From Lepus europaeus (taxonomy: Eukaryota; Chordata; Mammalia; Lagomorpha; Leporidae), in the NCBI RefSeq assembly GCF_033115175.1, contig NC_084837.1:64441266-64505265 (forward strand): a stretch of 64,000 nt of DNA, given 5' to 3'. Numbering within the stretch: position 1 is the first letter of the stretch; every line of letters starts with the position of its first letter. The notes beneath the pieces were generated by a model that was given only the letters and a program-made list of their open reading frames with translations, was not told the origin of the DNA and did not search any database. Shown here one piece after another: positions 1-64,000 of this stretch. The position numbers were made by a program, and so were the translations under genes.

Positions 1-117
1 TAATCAACCCCACAGGTTGTTGTAGAGACTTAAAATAGTCTGTGTGTGTGGAAAGTGGAAAACAGTAGCTGTACTGTAGAGAAGGCTGGTAGACACCATC
101 TTTCTCAAAACTGACCT

Positions 118-437
118 GGGGCCGGCACTGTGGCACAGCAGGTTAAGCCACCACCTGCAGCACTGGCATCCTATGTTCGCGCAGGTTCAAGTCCCAGCTA
201 CTCCACTTCCAATCCAGCTCCCTGCTGATGCACTTGGGAAGGTGGCAGAGCCTAGCTCAGATGCTTGGGCCCCTGCATCCACATGGAAGACCCCAGTGAA
301 GCTGGCTACTGTCTTAGGTCTGACCCAGCCCTGGCCGTTACAGCCATTTAGGGAGTGAACCAGTAGAGGAAAACTTCTCTGTCTCTGCCTCTCTGTCTCT
401 CTCACTCTGACTTTCAAATAAATAAATCTTAAAAAAA
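118..437 (+). repeat. C-repeat SINE (rabbit CSINE), full length
   Basis: The element starts with the tRNA-like head (GGGGCCGGCACTGTGGCACAG, cut here to its key part), carries the B-box-like GGTTCAAGTCCC, and ends in CTTTCAAATAAATAAATCTT plus an A-tail. The body has the standard CCAGTAGAGGAAAACTTCTC and CTCTCACTCTG pyrimidine stretch. It is moderately diverged, so it is not among the youngest copies here. Confidence 0.9.
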
Positions 438-644
438 GACCTTACCTGTAATAAAACATAGCATTATCAGTCTCCCCAAATATACTTAGAGGATGAGGAT
501 GCATCACTTCTGTAATATTCTTCCCCCAACTCTATAACCTCAGTCTAATCACAGGAAGAACATCAAACACAAGCTGAGGGACATTCTACAATATGCCTGA
601 CAAGTACTCTTGAGAAGTGTCAAGGTCATGAGAGACAAAGACTA

Positions 645-955
645 GAGGCACTGGCATGTGGTGTACTGGGTTAAGCCACTGCTTGCAGTGCCACATCCCC
701 TGTTGGGGGCAACTGTTCAAGTCCTGCTGCTGCTCTGATCCAGCTCCCCAATGATGCACAGGGGAAAAGCAGCAGAAGATGGCCCAAGTGCTTAGGCCCC
801 TGCCACCCAGGTGGGAGGCCCAGATGGAGTTCCTGACTCCTGGCAGGAGCCTGGCCCAGTCTCAACCATTGTGGCCATTTAGGGAATGAACCAGTGGATG
901 GAAGATCTCTCTCTATATATAACTTTCCAATAAATAAAATAAATCTTTTTAAAAA
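645..955 (+). repeat. C-repeat SINE, diverged
   Basis: The head is degenerate (AGGCACTGGCATGTGGTGTAC). The middle still reads GATGGCCCAAGTGCTTAGGCCCC, and the end is AATAAAATAAATCTTTTT plus A-tail. It has the same orientation as the neighbouring copies on both sides. Confidence 0.85.
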
Positions 956-1019
956 TGAAGTGTTTTGAAGCACTCTAAGTGCCAGGCTCATAGTAAGCAC
1001 TTTAAAAATGGCAGTTATT

Positions 1020-1304
1020 GGGGCCGGCAATCTGGTGCAGTATGTTAATGCTCTGCCTGTGGTACTTAGTACCCCATATGGGCACCAGTTCTAGTCCCAG
1101 CTGCTCCTCTTCAGATCCAGCTCTCTGCTATGGCCTGGGAAAGCAGACCCACGTGGGAGACCGAGAAGAAGCTCCTGGCTCCTGGATTCTGATTGGCGCC
1201 GCTCTGGCCATTGCAGTCAGTTGGAGAGTGAACCAGTGGATGGAAGACCTCTCTCTTTCTCTCTGTGTGTAACTCTGACTTTCAAATCTTTCAAAAGAAA
1301 AAAA
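1020..1304 (+). repeat. C-repeat SINE, internally shortened
   Basis: It begins GGGGCCGGCAATCTGGTGC and ends CTGACTTTCAAATCTTTC with an A-rich tail. The segment between GGGAAAGCAG and ACCCACGTGGG is missing the usual AGAAGATGGCCCAAG block, so about 30 bp have been deleted. Confidence 0.85.
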
Positions 1305-3330
1305 TGAATGAGTTTTTTATCCTGGAAGACATTTCTGGGTACTGAAACGGGCAGTTGTTGATGTGCTCGTTAACTGCCCTTTATCTGTGGCCTAGACTGC
1401 ATTGCTCCCGCACAGCACAAGTTTCCCCAGCTGAGTAAATCTTGAGTCTGGATCTCCCCAAATGAGAAGACTTTAACCCCCACAATTGATAGGGCAAAAT
1501 GAACAGCACCTTGCCCTCTGTATGTCTGAAGTTCCACTTGGCTCTTATGAGAGCCCCCTCCCATTGAACTCTTAGTAACTAACAGGTGCAACTGGCTGAC
1601 AGCCCGGGAAGGAACGTTCAGTAGGTGCATGGCCTGGAGAGCGCGTCCCCAGGGCAAACCAGCCCAGAAACTGGCTGCATCGGTAAGTGTGGGAGATCTC
1701 ACCCAGGGTAATTTCGTTCTGCTGATAAAGGAGCATAACACGCATTTATTAAAGGCCTTCTCTGTGATTAACCCTGAGGGTGAGTGGGACCCAGTCTCAC
1801 CTCCACAGGCTTGTTGGCAAACAGCAAGTTCAACAGGTGGAAATAATAAAACAGGAACGGTGCTGTGAATCTCAGGGTGGTGTGGAGCACCAGGCTGAGA
1901 CACAAACTTGCAGCTTTCGCGGGAGGAAACCCTTGCCTTCGCTGTCTGTGCCTCTGGCGAGCGTGAGCTGGGTGTCAGTCTTTTCAGAAGCTCTTTCAGG
2001 GCAGGTGGATGGGCCAGCGTCTCACCACGTGAGCCTGGGCCAACTGCACCGATCCCTGTAATGTCCACCCAGGCAATGTTCAGCAGATGCTCATACAGTG
2101 ACTGTATCATTCCACCTGATCTAACCCAGGTCTTCTCTAATATACCACTTGGTGCATAGGCCAGCCCTGGCACTGTTTAGAATGCATTACCTAACTTGTT
2201 CGGTCTTTGCAATAACCGAGTAACAGAAAACTATCCTTGTACCTGCTTTATAGTTGAGAAAACTGACACATGGGATGAAAGGAAGAGGTAACTCACTTGA
2301 AGTTACAACCACTGAGTGACCAAGCCAGACTCTGAACCCAGCCAGCCTGCAGACTCTGCTCGCCTCTCCTCTGCCTCTCTGGGAGTAGCCAAGACCCCTG
2401 GGCATTCTAGAGGAACAGACGACTGGCTGATGGTCCTACCTGCCCAGACATAGGCTTCCTCAGAGTTGTGGTCCCAGGGATCCCAAGCCTGGTAGCACTC
2501 CCTCTTTCAGCTGTCACTCCCCACCTTCTCCCAGAGCAGCTAACCTTGGATAGGGGGCTGCCCACATGGGAACAGGCCTGGCTGCAATCTGGGACAAGCC
2601 TCTGCTCCCCTAGACTTGGAACATGGCCGAGAAGACAAGGTGGAGGCCAGGCAGCCGATTCCCTTCCCAGGAGCCACTCTCAGCTAAGAGCCCTGAAGCC
2701 TTAGGAATGGCCTCCCAGGACTTGCTGGTCAAACTGGTTCCAGTGTCCATTTCCCTCTGTCTCGGGTGCTAATGTGGCCAGGCAGAATGGTCAACATCTA
2801 ATCTCTTCTCAGGTGTGCTTTTTATAGCAGGTTTTGTCCCACAGTTTATTTGAGGGCAGGGGGAGAGACCGGAGGTGGCTCGCTCACGTCGGTGAGACGG
2901 ATTTCCTCAACTGAGGACTCTGACATTTTCTGTCCAGACTGTTCCACTGAATGCTGACGCCAGAACATTCTAGAAGAGATTCCGAATTCACTATTGAATG
3001 ATGTTCTGATATCCTAGAGTTTTAGAGAGTAAAAATCACGTTATCTGTAACACAGAGAATATTCCCCTGGAATTCAGTAACTCACATGCACCTTAGCTAG
3101 TTTTTTCCCCACGTTGTTTTCCACTGATTTTGTGGCCAACATTGGTAGTCTGTGTAACAGCCTATTCAGGGATGCACGTGGATGTCCACCTTCCTCAGAC
3201 GTCCCCACTAACCCCCCACGTACACCAGGACTCATTGGCCACACAGAAATGTCCCCGACCAGGTTCTTCTCGCCGTCCCATGCCGTCTGGCTTCATGCTA
3301 GCCTCTCTCTTTCCCATGCACACGATCTTT
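1305..3330. other. Intergenic DNA upstream of CAPN3
   Basis: No exon with convincing splice sites was recognised. Long open frames occur on the minus strand near 1370-2173, but they show no recognisable protein similarity and are probably chance. An old MIR is listed separately. The human neighbour upstream of CAPN3 is GANC, but no GANC coding exon was recognised in this interval. Confidence 0.5.
2190..2355 (-). repeat. MIR element fragment
   Basis: In reverse orientation this reads like the MIR core and tail. The plus strand shows TTTGCAATAACC..., GTTGAGAAAACTGA and CAAGCCAGACTCTGAACCCA, which correspond to the familiar reverse MIR pattern (fall in copy counts, TGAGGAAACTGAGG, CCAGGATTTGAACCC). 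It is strongly diverged. Confidence 0.6.
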
Positions 3331-3338
3331 CTTCATGT

Positions 3339-3348
3339 CTATTTTTAG
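3339..3348 (+). promoter_or_regulatory. CAPN3: MEF2-type A/T box in the CAPN3 muscle promoter
   Basis: CTATTTTTAG is a perfect match to the MEF2 consensus YTA(A/T)4TAR and could also serve as a TATA-like element. It lies 318 bp before the CAPN3 start codon. A transcript starting about 25 bp downstream would have a leader of roughly 300 nt. Nearby E-boxes are CACGTG at 3175-3180, CAGGTG at 3521-3526 and CAGCTG at 3552-3557. MEF2 sites and E-boxes are typical of striated-muscle promoters, which fits the known muscle expression of calpain-3. The functional role is inferred. Confidence 0.55.
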
Positions 3349-3420
3349 TGTCCCTGGCTCGAGCTTCCTCAGGCCACTGAAACACAACCCTCACTCTCGG
3401 TCTCCCTCCCTCTGGCAGGC

Positions 3421-3471
3421 ATGCCGCTGGTTGGAGCCCCCCGGGGAGAATCTGCTTCAGAAACCCTGTAG
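3421..3471 (+). other. Upstream ORF in the CAPN3 leader (16 codons plus stop)
   Basis: The only ATG between the putative muscle start region and the CAPN3 ATG is at 3421. It opens a 16-codon frame (MPLVGAPRGESASETL) that ends at TAG 3469-3471, about 195 nt before the main ATG. Its context is G at -3 and C at +4. Whether it is translated depends on the true transcription start, which is not known from sequence alone. Confidence 0.4.
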
Positions 3472-3617
3472 TACTCCTTCCTCGGGACAACGGACGGCTC
3501 CGGGATCAAGGTCAGCGTTTCAGGTGGGTGGAAGCCGGACAGCCTTCTGAGCAGCTGGAAACTTGGGAGTCCTCCCGGCTTCCCCTTCGCGATCGCTCCC
3601 TTTCCTTGAAGGTATAG

Positions 3618-49337
<45,720 letters not shown>

Positions 49338-49915
49338 ACCAGGCTGGCCTCCAGCACGGCCATGCAAGATCACTCAGGATTTAAACTGCACCTAGTTAGA
49401 GCCACTTACCTCAAAGGACCCAGCAGCTGCAGCTCCATCACGCCTCCAGGTGCCTCTCGTTGGTCTTGTTCTTCCTCCACTTTACTCCGTACTCAGCCTT
49501 GGCCTGTCACACCCAGCCTGAGCCTATAGGAAGCAGTGACTTTGGGAGAACAACTCTGTCCCTTTGCCACATGGACGCAGTGTGTGCCTCCGCCGGTTGC
49601 AGCATGGCTGAGGGCCAGCTCTGACTCTGAGCTGCCTCCGCTCTGAAGCAAATGCACCCTGGAGCTTGCCCAGGGCTGCCTGCAGAAGCACCTGCCACTG
49701 CCCCTCAGCACTGTGTCCTGCCGCAGCCCTCCAAGCTCCCCAGCTGTGGGTCAGTGACCAAGTGAGCAGCACTTGGTTCGGATCACTTTAGGATAGGCCT
49801 GCCCGGGGTAAACTACCGCGGTGGAAGAGGGCCAGATACTCAGGTTCTCTGACTCCTAAGGTTGGCTGCATTCTGAAAACAGTTGATCTAAATAAAGGCA
49901 CGTGTATGGCTGGTT
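49338..49915 (+). other. CAPN3: CAPN3 3' untranslated region
   Basis: About 0.57 kb without SINEs, running from the TGA to just beyond the poly(A) signal. The cleavage site is estimated 15-25 nt after the signal. Confidence 0.8.
49891..49896 (+). terminator. CAPN3: CAPN3 poly(A) signal AATAAA
   Basis: Canonical AATAAA followed by a GT-rich stretch (GTGTATGGCTGGTT, then CTGTGTTCTGTTTTC), the expected downstream element. Confidence 0.88.
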
Positions 49916-49919
49916 CCAC

Positions 49920-50384
49920 TGTGTTCTGTTTTCTCAAACCAGCCTTGGCTCAACCTGTCACCCATAAAAAGCCCTAGGCGCAGAACAAAATGGAAAGGCA
50001 CAAAAGCAAAACCCCAAGCCCCACTTTGATCGTGCCTGTTCATGAGCATAGGAATCGCTCTTTCCCCATTAAACATAAGGAAGAGAGAGAACAGTGGGCA
50101 GTGTACACAACACCCATATTAAATGGGTCACCCATAATTTGTGGAGCCAGTTACCAGAGTGAAATGGAGCAGAGATGCTGTTTTGAGTCCTGGCTTCTCT
50201 GCACACCAACTGACCTGTTATATGTTGGACAAACCCCTGAGTGCAGCTGTTTGCCAAACTTGTTTGCCAAACTTGTTTCAACCCTGGTCTCTGGCACGTC
50301 TGTGAGTGTTTCCTTCTTACTCTGTATGCCAAAATGGAAAGAGGGCTGATCATCAACACGCAGACAAGGAAACAAAAGTAAACA
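49920..50384. other. Intergenic gap between convergent CAPN3 and ZNF106
   Basis: About 0.47 kb. A diverged MIR-like stretch (GAGTCCTGGCTTCTCTGCAC, GACCTGTTATATGTTGGAC) lies near 50180-50240, and a 13-bp tandem (TGTTTGCCAAACT, two copies plus) lies at about 50248-50279. No exon was seen. Confidence 0.55.
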
Positions 50385-53300
50385 GTCAATTAGTAAAAGT
50401 ACTTTATTTCCCTTTCATTTTGCTTTATATCTTGCTTTACAAAGTTATGAAGTTCACAGCTTTATACCAAAATGTAAGAAGGCTAGGCTATTTGCTTATA
50501 AACATTTTTAAAGTCATCTCATTTGTTGTTCTCATCCATATTCAATATATAAAAATGAGAAACTAAGGGTGCTGGAGCAGCTCTAGGGCATAAGATCTTC
50601 TACAGCCTTTCCTCTGACCTCCTCCTTCCCCTATTCATATGGGCTACAACCCTGAATTCAAGAAAATCTGGGGAACTTTAGTCACCAGGTGACCCAGCAG
50701 GGCCACATACTGGGTGCTGGAGGTGAGAGGCTGTAGTAGGTTTGGTTTATGAGGATTTCACATCCACTTGAATATGGAACTCAGTGTAGTCCAAATCACC
50801 TCCACCATAGCTTCTCTACCTACCTCTCAGAACACTTCTCTTAAACCCTGAGGATCCTAATGATTTGGGGCAGGGATGAAACTACCATTTCATAAAAGTG
50901 GCAGGCATGGCCTTCATAATAACAGGACAAAACTTCTATATGCACATATAGATTATAGTTAGTTGAGCAAACCAGAGTACGTGCTGTTCGAGTCTTACTG
51001 TGTAGTTCGAGCTCTCCTCCGAAGAATTCTCTTCCACAAAAAATACCAGGCCATTCCACTAAGTGTACACCTACTCCCACCAAATCGTCCACATACCTAA
51101 TCACTAACATTGTCCACTGGATCATCTAGCAGAAAAAAAGTCAGAACAAAACCTTTGTTAGGCAAATAATCACTTGAACAGTAATAACACTGCCTACACA
51201 CTATAGTTAGGTCAGGAGCTAAATACTCAACTGCTAACTTTTCAGAGGGAGAAAAATTTTTCCCCACAAAAGCAGAAGTGTAATAGTAATGACTTCCTCT
51301 CAAGTTCAGGTAACATCAAGTCAAGATAACTGTTCTTTCTGTTTGCATTGTATTTTATTGTTTTGTAACTGAGGAGTATGGCAAAATATATTTTGAAACT
51401 AATTAAAAACTTTCACATAAAACTTGAAGTGGCAATTTATCAGAACAAACTGCCATTAGAACACTAGCCTATGTGTATGAAATGACTGATGCTATGAATT
51501 TCTTGGCTTTGACCCCGTAAACAGGCACAAATAACTATTAAGAAATGAGCGGGTTTTGTCAAGTATTTTAACAGTTTCCTTCCTTCTTCAAGCCACTCAA
51601 CAGCAGAGTGTGCACAGATCTCTGAGCCATGGCTCTTCTCTGAGGAGAAACAGAGGGCTGTAATCAGCAATGGCATTGTAGAAGACTTAAAAACCAAAGT
51701 TCTGCAGAACTTAGGCAATAACCAGAAGCAGCCAAGATGCTTATGGTCCCTCTATTTCTCAACAAAGGGTAAAAACAGTTCATTTGGTGTAACACACTAA
51801 CCTGGTGTTGAAAACATTTTCACAGGTTTGTGAAATATAGACCTTACTGCTACTGCTTCAAAGACAACTGATGAAATGACACATACACGATTCCCAAAGC
51901 TATACCCGAACCACAGTTCTTGCCCTGTCAGCCAGTAATTCCTTCAGTTGCCGGACACATCTCCTCCCCCTTTCCTGCTCTGTAAAGGCCCTACCACTCC
52001 TATCTCGCCAGATGCATCTGGGGGCAGAACAGGAGGACTCCACAACCAAGCTCTCAAGGCTTTCCCGGCACCTTGCCCTGCCCCTGTGCAAACACAGCTT
52101 CACCCAATCCAGAGAAAAGTCCCAGGTCTGGCAATAAATCCAAATACACTCCCTAAGAAATTGCCATTCCCTCCCTACCCTACCAACTTGGCTTATCCAG
52201 TCACTTACAGGAACTGGGGGTTAGAGGTGAGGAAAGCTCCTAAATCTCATTTAGAAACGCCACTAATACATTTTTTGCAGCAAGATCTTCTCTGGTCTCT
52301 TATACATCATGCAAATTTCAACAGAGTGGTTGACGAGTTTTCTCACAAGGAGAAAACAGGTGGCCCTTACAAGGGGCTGTCCATTATCCAGCAGTAGCTC
52401 CTAGATTAGCTCTTAACTTTTTTTGGATTCAGTAAGAAACACTGGAACCTTTGCTGGAAAGAACACACATTCAGTTTTGCATACAATTTCAGGGGGTTGA
52501 ACCCCTGATGAAGGCTCCCTGCCCAAGCACCTGTGAGCAGGTGTCGATAGCCATGGGGAGCACTCATTGCATGGGCTAACTGGATGCTCTGCAATCCTAG
52601 AAAACTGGAGCTCTCACATCCTGAAGCTTGAGGTGAGCCCCTGGGCCCCTCCCTCTTCTTTTTTCTATGTCTCTTCAGAATCTGAGAGACAAAAAGCTGG
52701 AAAGTGACACCTGTAACAGCTTTTCTGTTCAGAGTACAAAAAAGCCCAGAACACAGCAGTCCCACTAAGACGTGGTTAATTGGGTTGTTCTCAATGGACG
52801 GTAGAGTCATTCCCTTCACCTTACTCCACTCTTACTACCCAGCTGCTGGGCAAGTGTGGGCAGACACTTGGTTCAGAACTAAGTCCCCAGGAATCCCCCA
52901 CACTTTTGGAAAGCCCCTTACAGGCCTAGAGGAATACTGGAAGGCCTCCATCAGTCTCGGCACCAGCAGAGAGTGTGGGAGGGCGGTGCCAATGAGAAAC
53001 CCAAGAATTTCCAAACCTCTATCAGGCTCGGGGAATGAGGACCTGCAAAGGGAGACAAAGGTACGTCTCCAGCTCACGATCCTGACAGGACCTGCAGCAG
53101 TGAGGGCCAGGCCGGTGTGCTGCCCCGCCGCGAGCGCAGGCGCGCACAAGGATGACTTGCTTTCTGATTCCTGAAACGTAGTCGGTGGAGCGGCCACTCT
53201 TGGTTTTATCAAAAATCTTGTGTGCCCTTTAGTACTGAACACCGGCTCTGTCCATTTGCAAAGCAAGAAAATAATGAAATCCACTATACATAATCATTAG

Positions 53301-53803
53301 GAAAGGAACTACTTGCTTCTGATTTAAATACTCAGTTATTACAAGTGGTAAAATTAAAACTGATCCTGAAAATCTAACATTTGGACAAACTTGTACTTAA
53401 AAGCCTAGCTACAGGTTTAAACCATCATAAAAACATAAACTAACAATCAGAAACTGAAATCAATAAAATTTAAGTATGATTAGGGTCAAACTGGGTAACC
53501 AATTATGATCTGAACTTTTAATAACAACTGGAAAATACTAGCAGCATAAATCACAACATTCACACTACTGTGGAGGAGTATGATTCCTTAAACTACATTT
53601 AAATCTGTTTAAAATCTGTAGCAAGAATTTGAAGAGTAACCTGTCATTCCATAGAGCTGCCCAGACTTATGTTAGTGATAAGCTGGCCGGTAACCACTTT
53701 CTCCTTCCTCACTTCACTTGGGAGGGGGCGAGTGTGGCATGTGTAAGGGGTCTATCTTAAAAGAGTCCAACAAATTACTTCCCAACATGGGAGGCGAAAA
53801 ACT
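50385..53803 (-). other. ZNF106: ZNF106 3' untranslated region
   Basis: About 3.4 kb between the ZNF106 stop codon and the minus-strand poly(A) signal. No C-repeat, L1 or MIR was recognised in it, in contrast to the SINE-rich introns next to it. A second possible minus-strand AATAAA lies at 51354-51359 and could give a shorter form. A long 3'UTR is usual for this gene family member. Confidence 0.75.
50403..50408 (-). terminator. ZNF106: ZNF106 poly(A) signal AATAAA (minus strand)
   Basis: TTTATT on the plus strand. The transcript continues into a U/GU-rich region (reverse complement of the plus-strand stretch 50360-50395), as expected downstream of a cleavage site. Confidence 0.8.
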
Positions 53804-63645
<9,842 letters not shown>

Positions 63646-63950
63646 TTTTTTTTTTTGACAGGCAGAGTGGACAGTGAGAGACAGAGAGAAAGGTCTTCCT
63701 TTACCGTTGGTTCACCCTCCAATGGCGCACCGCACTGATCCAAAACCAGGAGCCAGGTGTTTTTCCTGGTCTCCCATGCAGGTGCAGGGCCCAAGCACTT
63801 GGGCCATCCTCCACTGCACTCCCGGACCACAGCAGAGAGCTGGACTGGAAGAGAGGCAACTGGGACAGAATCCAGCGCCCCAACCGGGACTAGAACCCAG
63901 TGTGCAGATGCCGCAGGTGGAGGATTAGCCTATTGAGCCGTGGCGCCGGT
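63646..63950 (-). repeat. C-repeat SINE, young subfamily
   Basis: Poly-T, TTGACAGGCAGAGTGGACAG, CCTCCAATGGCGCACC, head GAGCCGTGGCGCCGG. The central GC-rich block is shortened. Confidence 0.93.
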
Positions 63951-64000
63951 GTTTTTGTTTTCCCCACTTTGTAATTTCAACCCACACTATCCTGAACCTA

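Noticed and set aside
1370-2173. 267-codon open frame on the minus strand
   Set aside because: No recognisable domain, no conserved neighbours, no splice or promoter context; overlapping frames on the other strand are equally long. Probably chance in GC-rich DNA.
1-3330. 3' exons of GANC, the human neighbour
   Set aside because: No glucosidase C-terminal coding exon was recognised; the gene probably ends to the left of the window.

Overview
This is vertebrate genomic DNA, almost certainly from a lagomorph (rabbit or a close relative). The evidence is more than fifty copies of the tRNA-derived C-repeat SINE typical of rabbits, a lagomorph-type L1 3' end, ancient mammalian repeats (MIR, MER5, Tigger, old L1), and two multi-exon genes with GT-AG introns whose exons read as close orthologues of human CAPN3 and ZNF106. 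No bacterial, viral, CRISPR or plasmid features were seen.

Layout. 1-3.3 kb is intergenic DNA upstream of CAPN3. 3.3-49.9 kb is the complete CAPN3 gene (calpain-3/p94) on the + strand. All 24 coding exons of the muscle form were found, and they join in frame to 820 codons. Intron 1 is 26 kb and holds most of the repeats. It also holds an intact alternative first exon (AX1, 18206-18454) with its own TATA box, which would start the lens isoform Lp82. 49.9-50.4 kb is a gap of about 0.5 kb between two convergent poly(A) signals. 50.4-64 kb is the 3' part of ZNF106 on the - strand: a 3'UTR of about 3.4 kb, then the last seven coding exons, which encode the end of the WD40 propeller and two C-terminal C2H2 zinc fingers. 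The 5' part of ZNF106 lies beyond the right edge.

How the genes work. CAPN3 uses two promoters on one catalytic body. The muscle promoter gives p94, with NS, IS1 and IS2 insertions. The AX1 promoter replaces the N-terminus. Exons 6, 15 and 16 are in-frame cassettes whose removal deletes IS1 and IS2, and the predicted AX1 product without them is 709 residues. ZNF106 is an independent RNA-binding WD40/zinc-finger protein that shares only the convergent 3' border.

Nothing looks like an undescribed system. The most notable observations are the intact lens first exon with a Maf-like/TATA promoter, a GC-AG intron in ZNF106, two micro-exons in CAPN3, a 14-G run inside an 88-bp intron, and SINE insertions that reuse the same target site. 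Repeat boundaries are approximate (about 10 bp); exon boundaries were fixed by reading frame and splice consensus.
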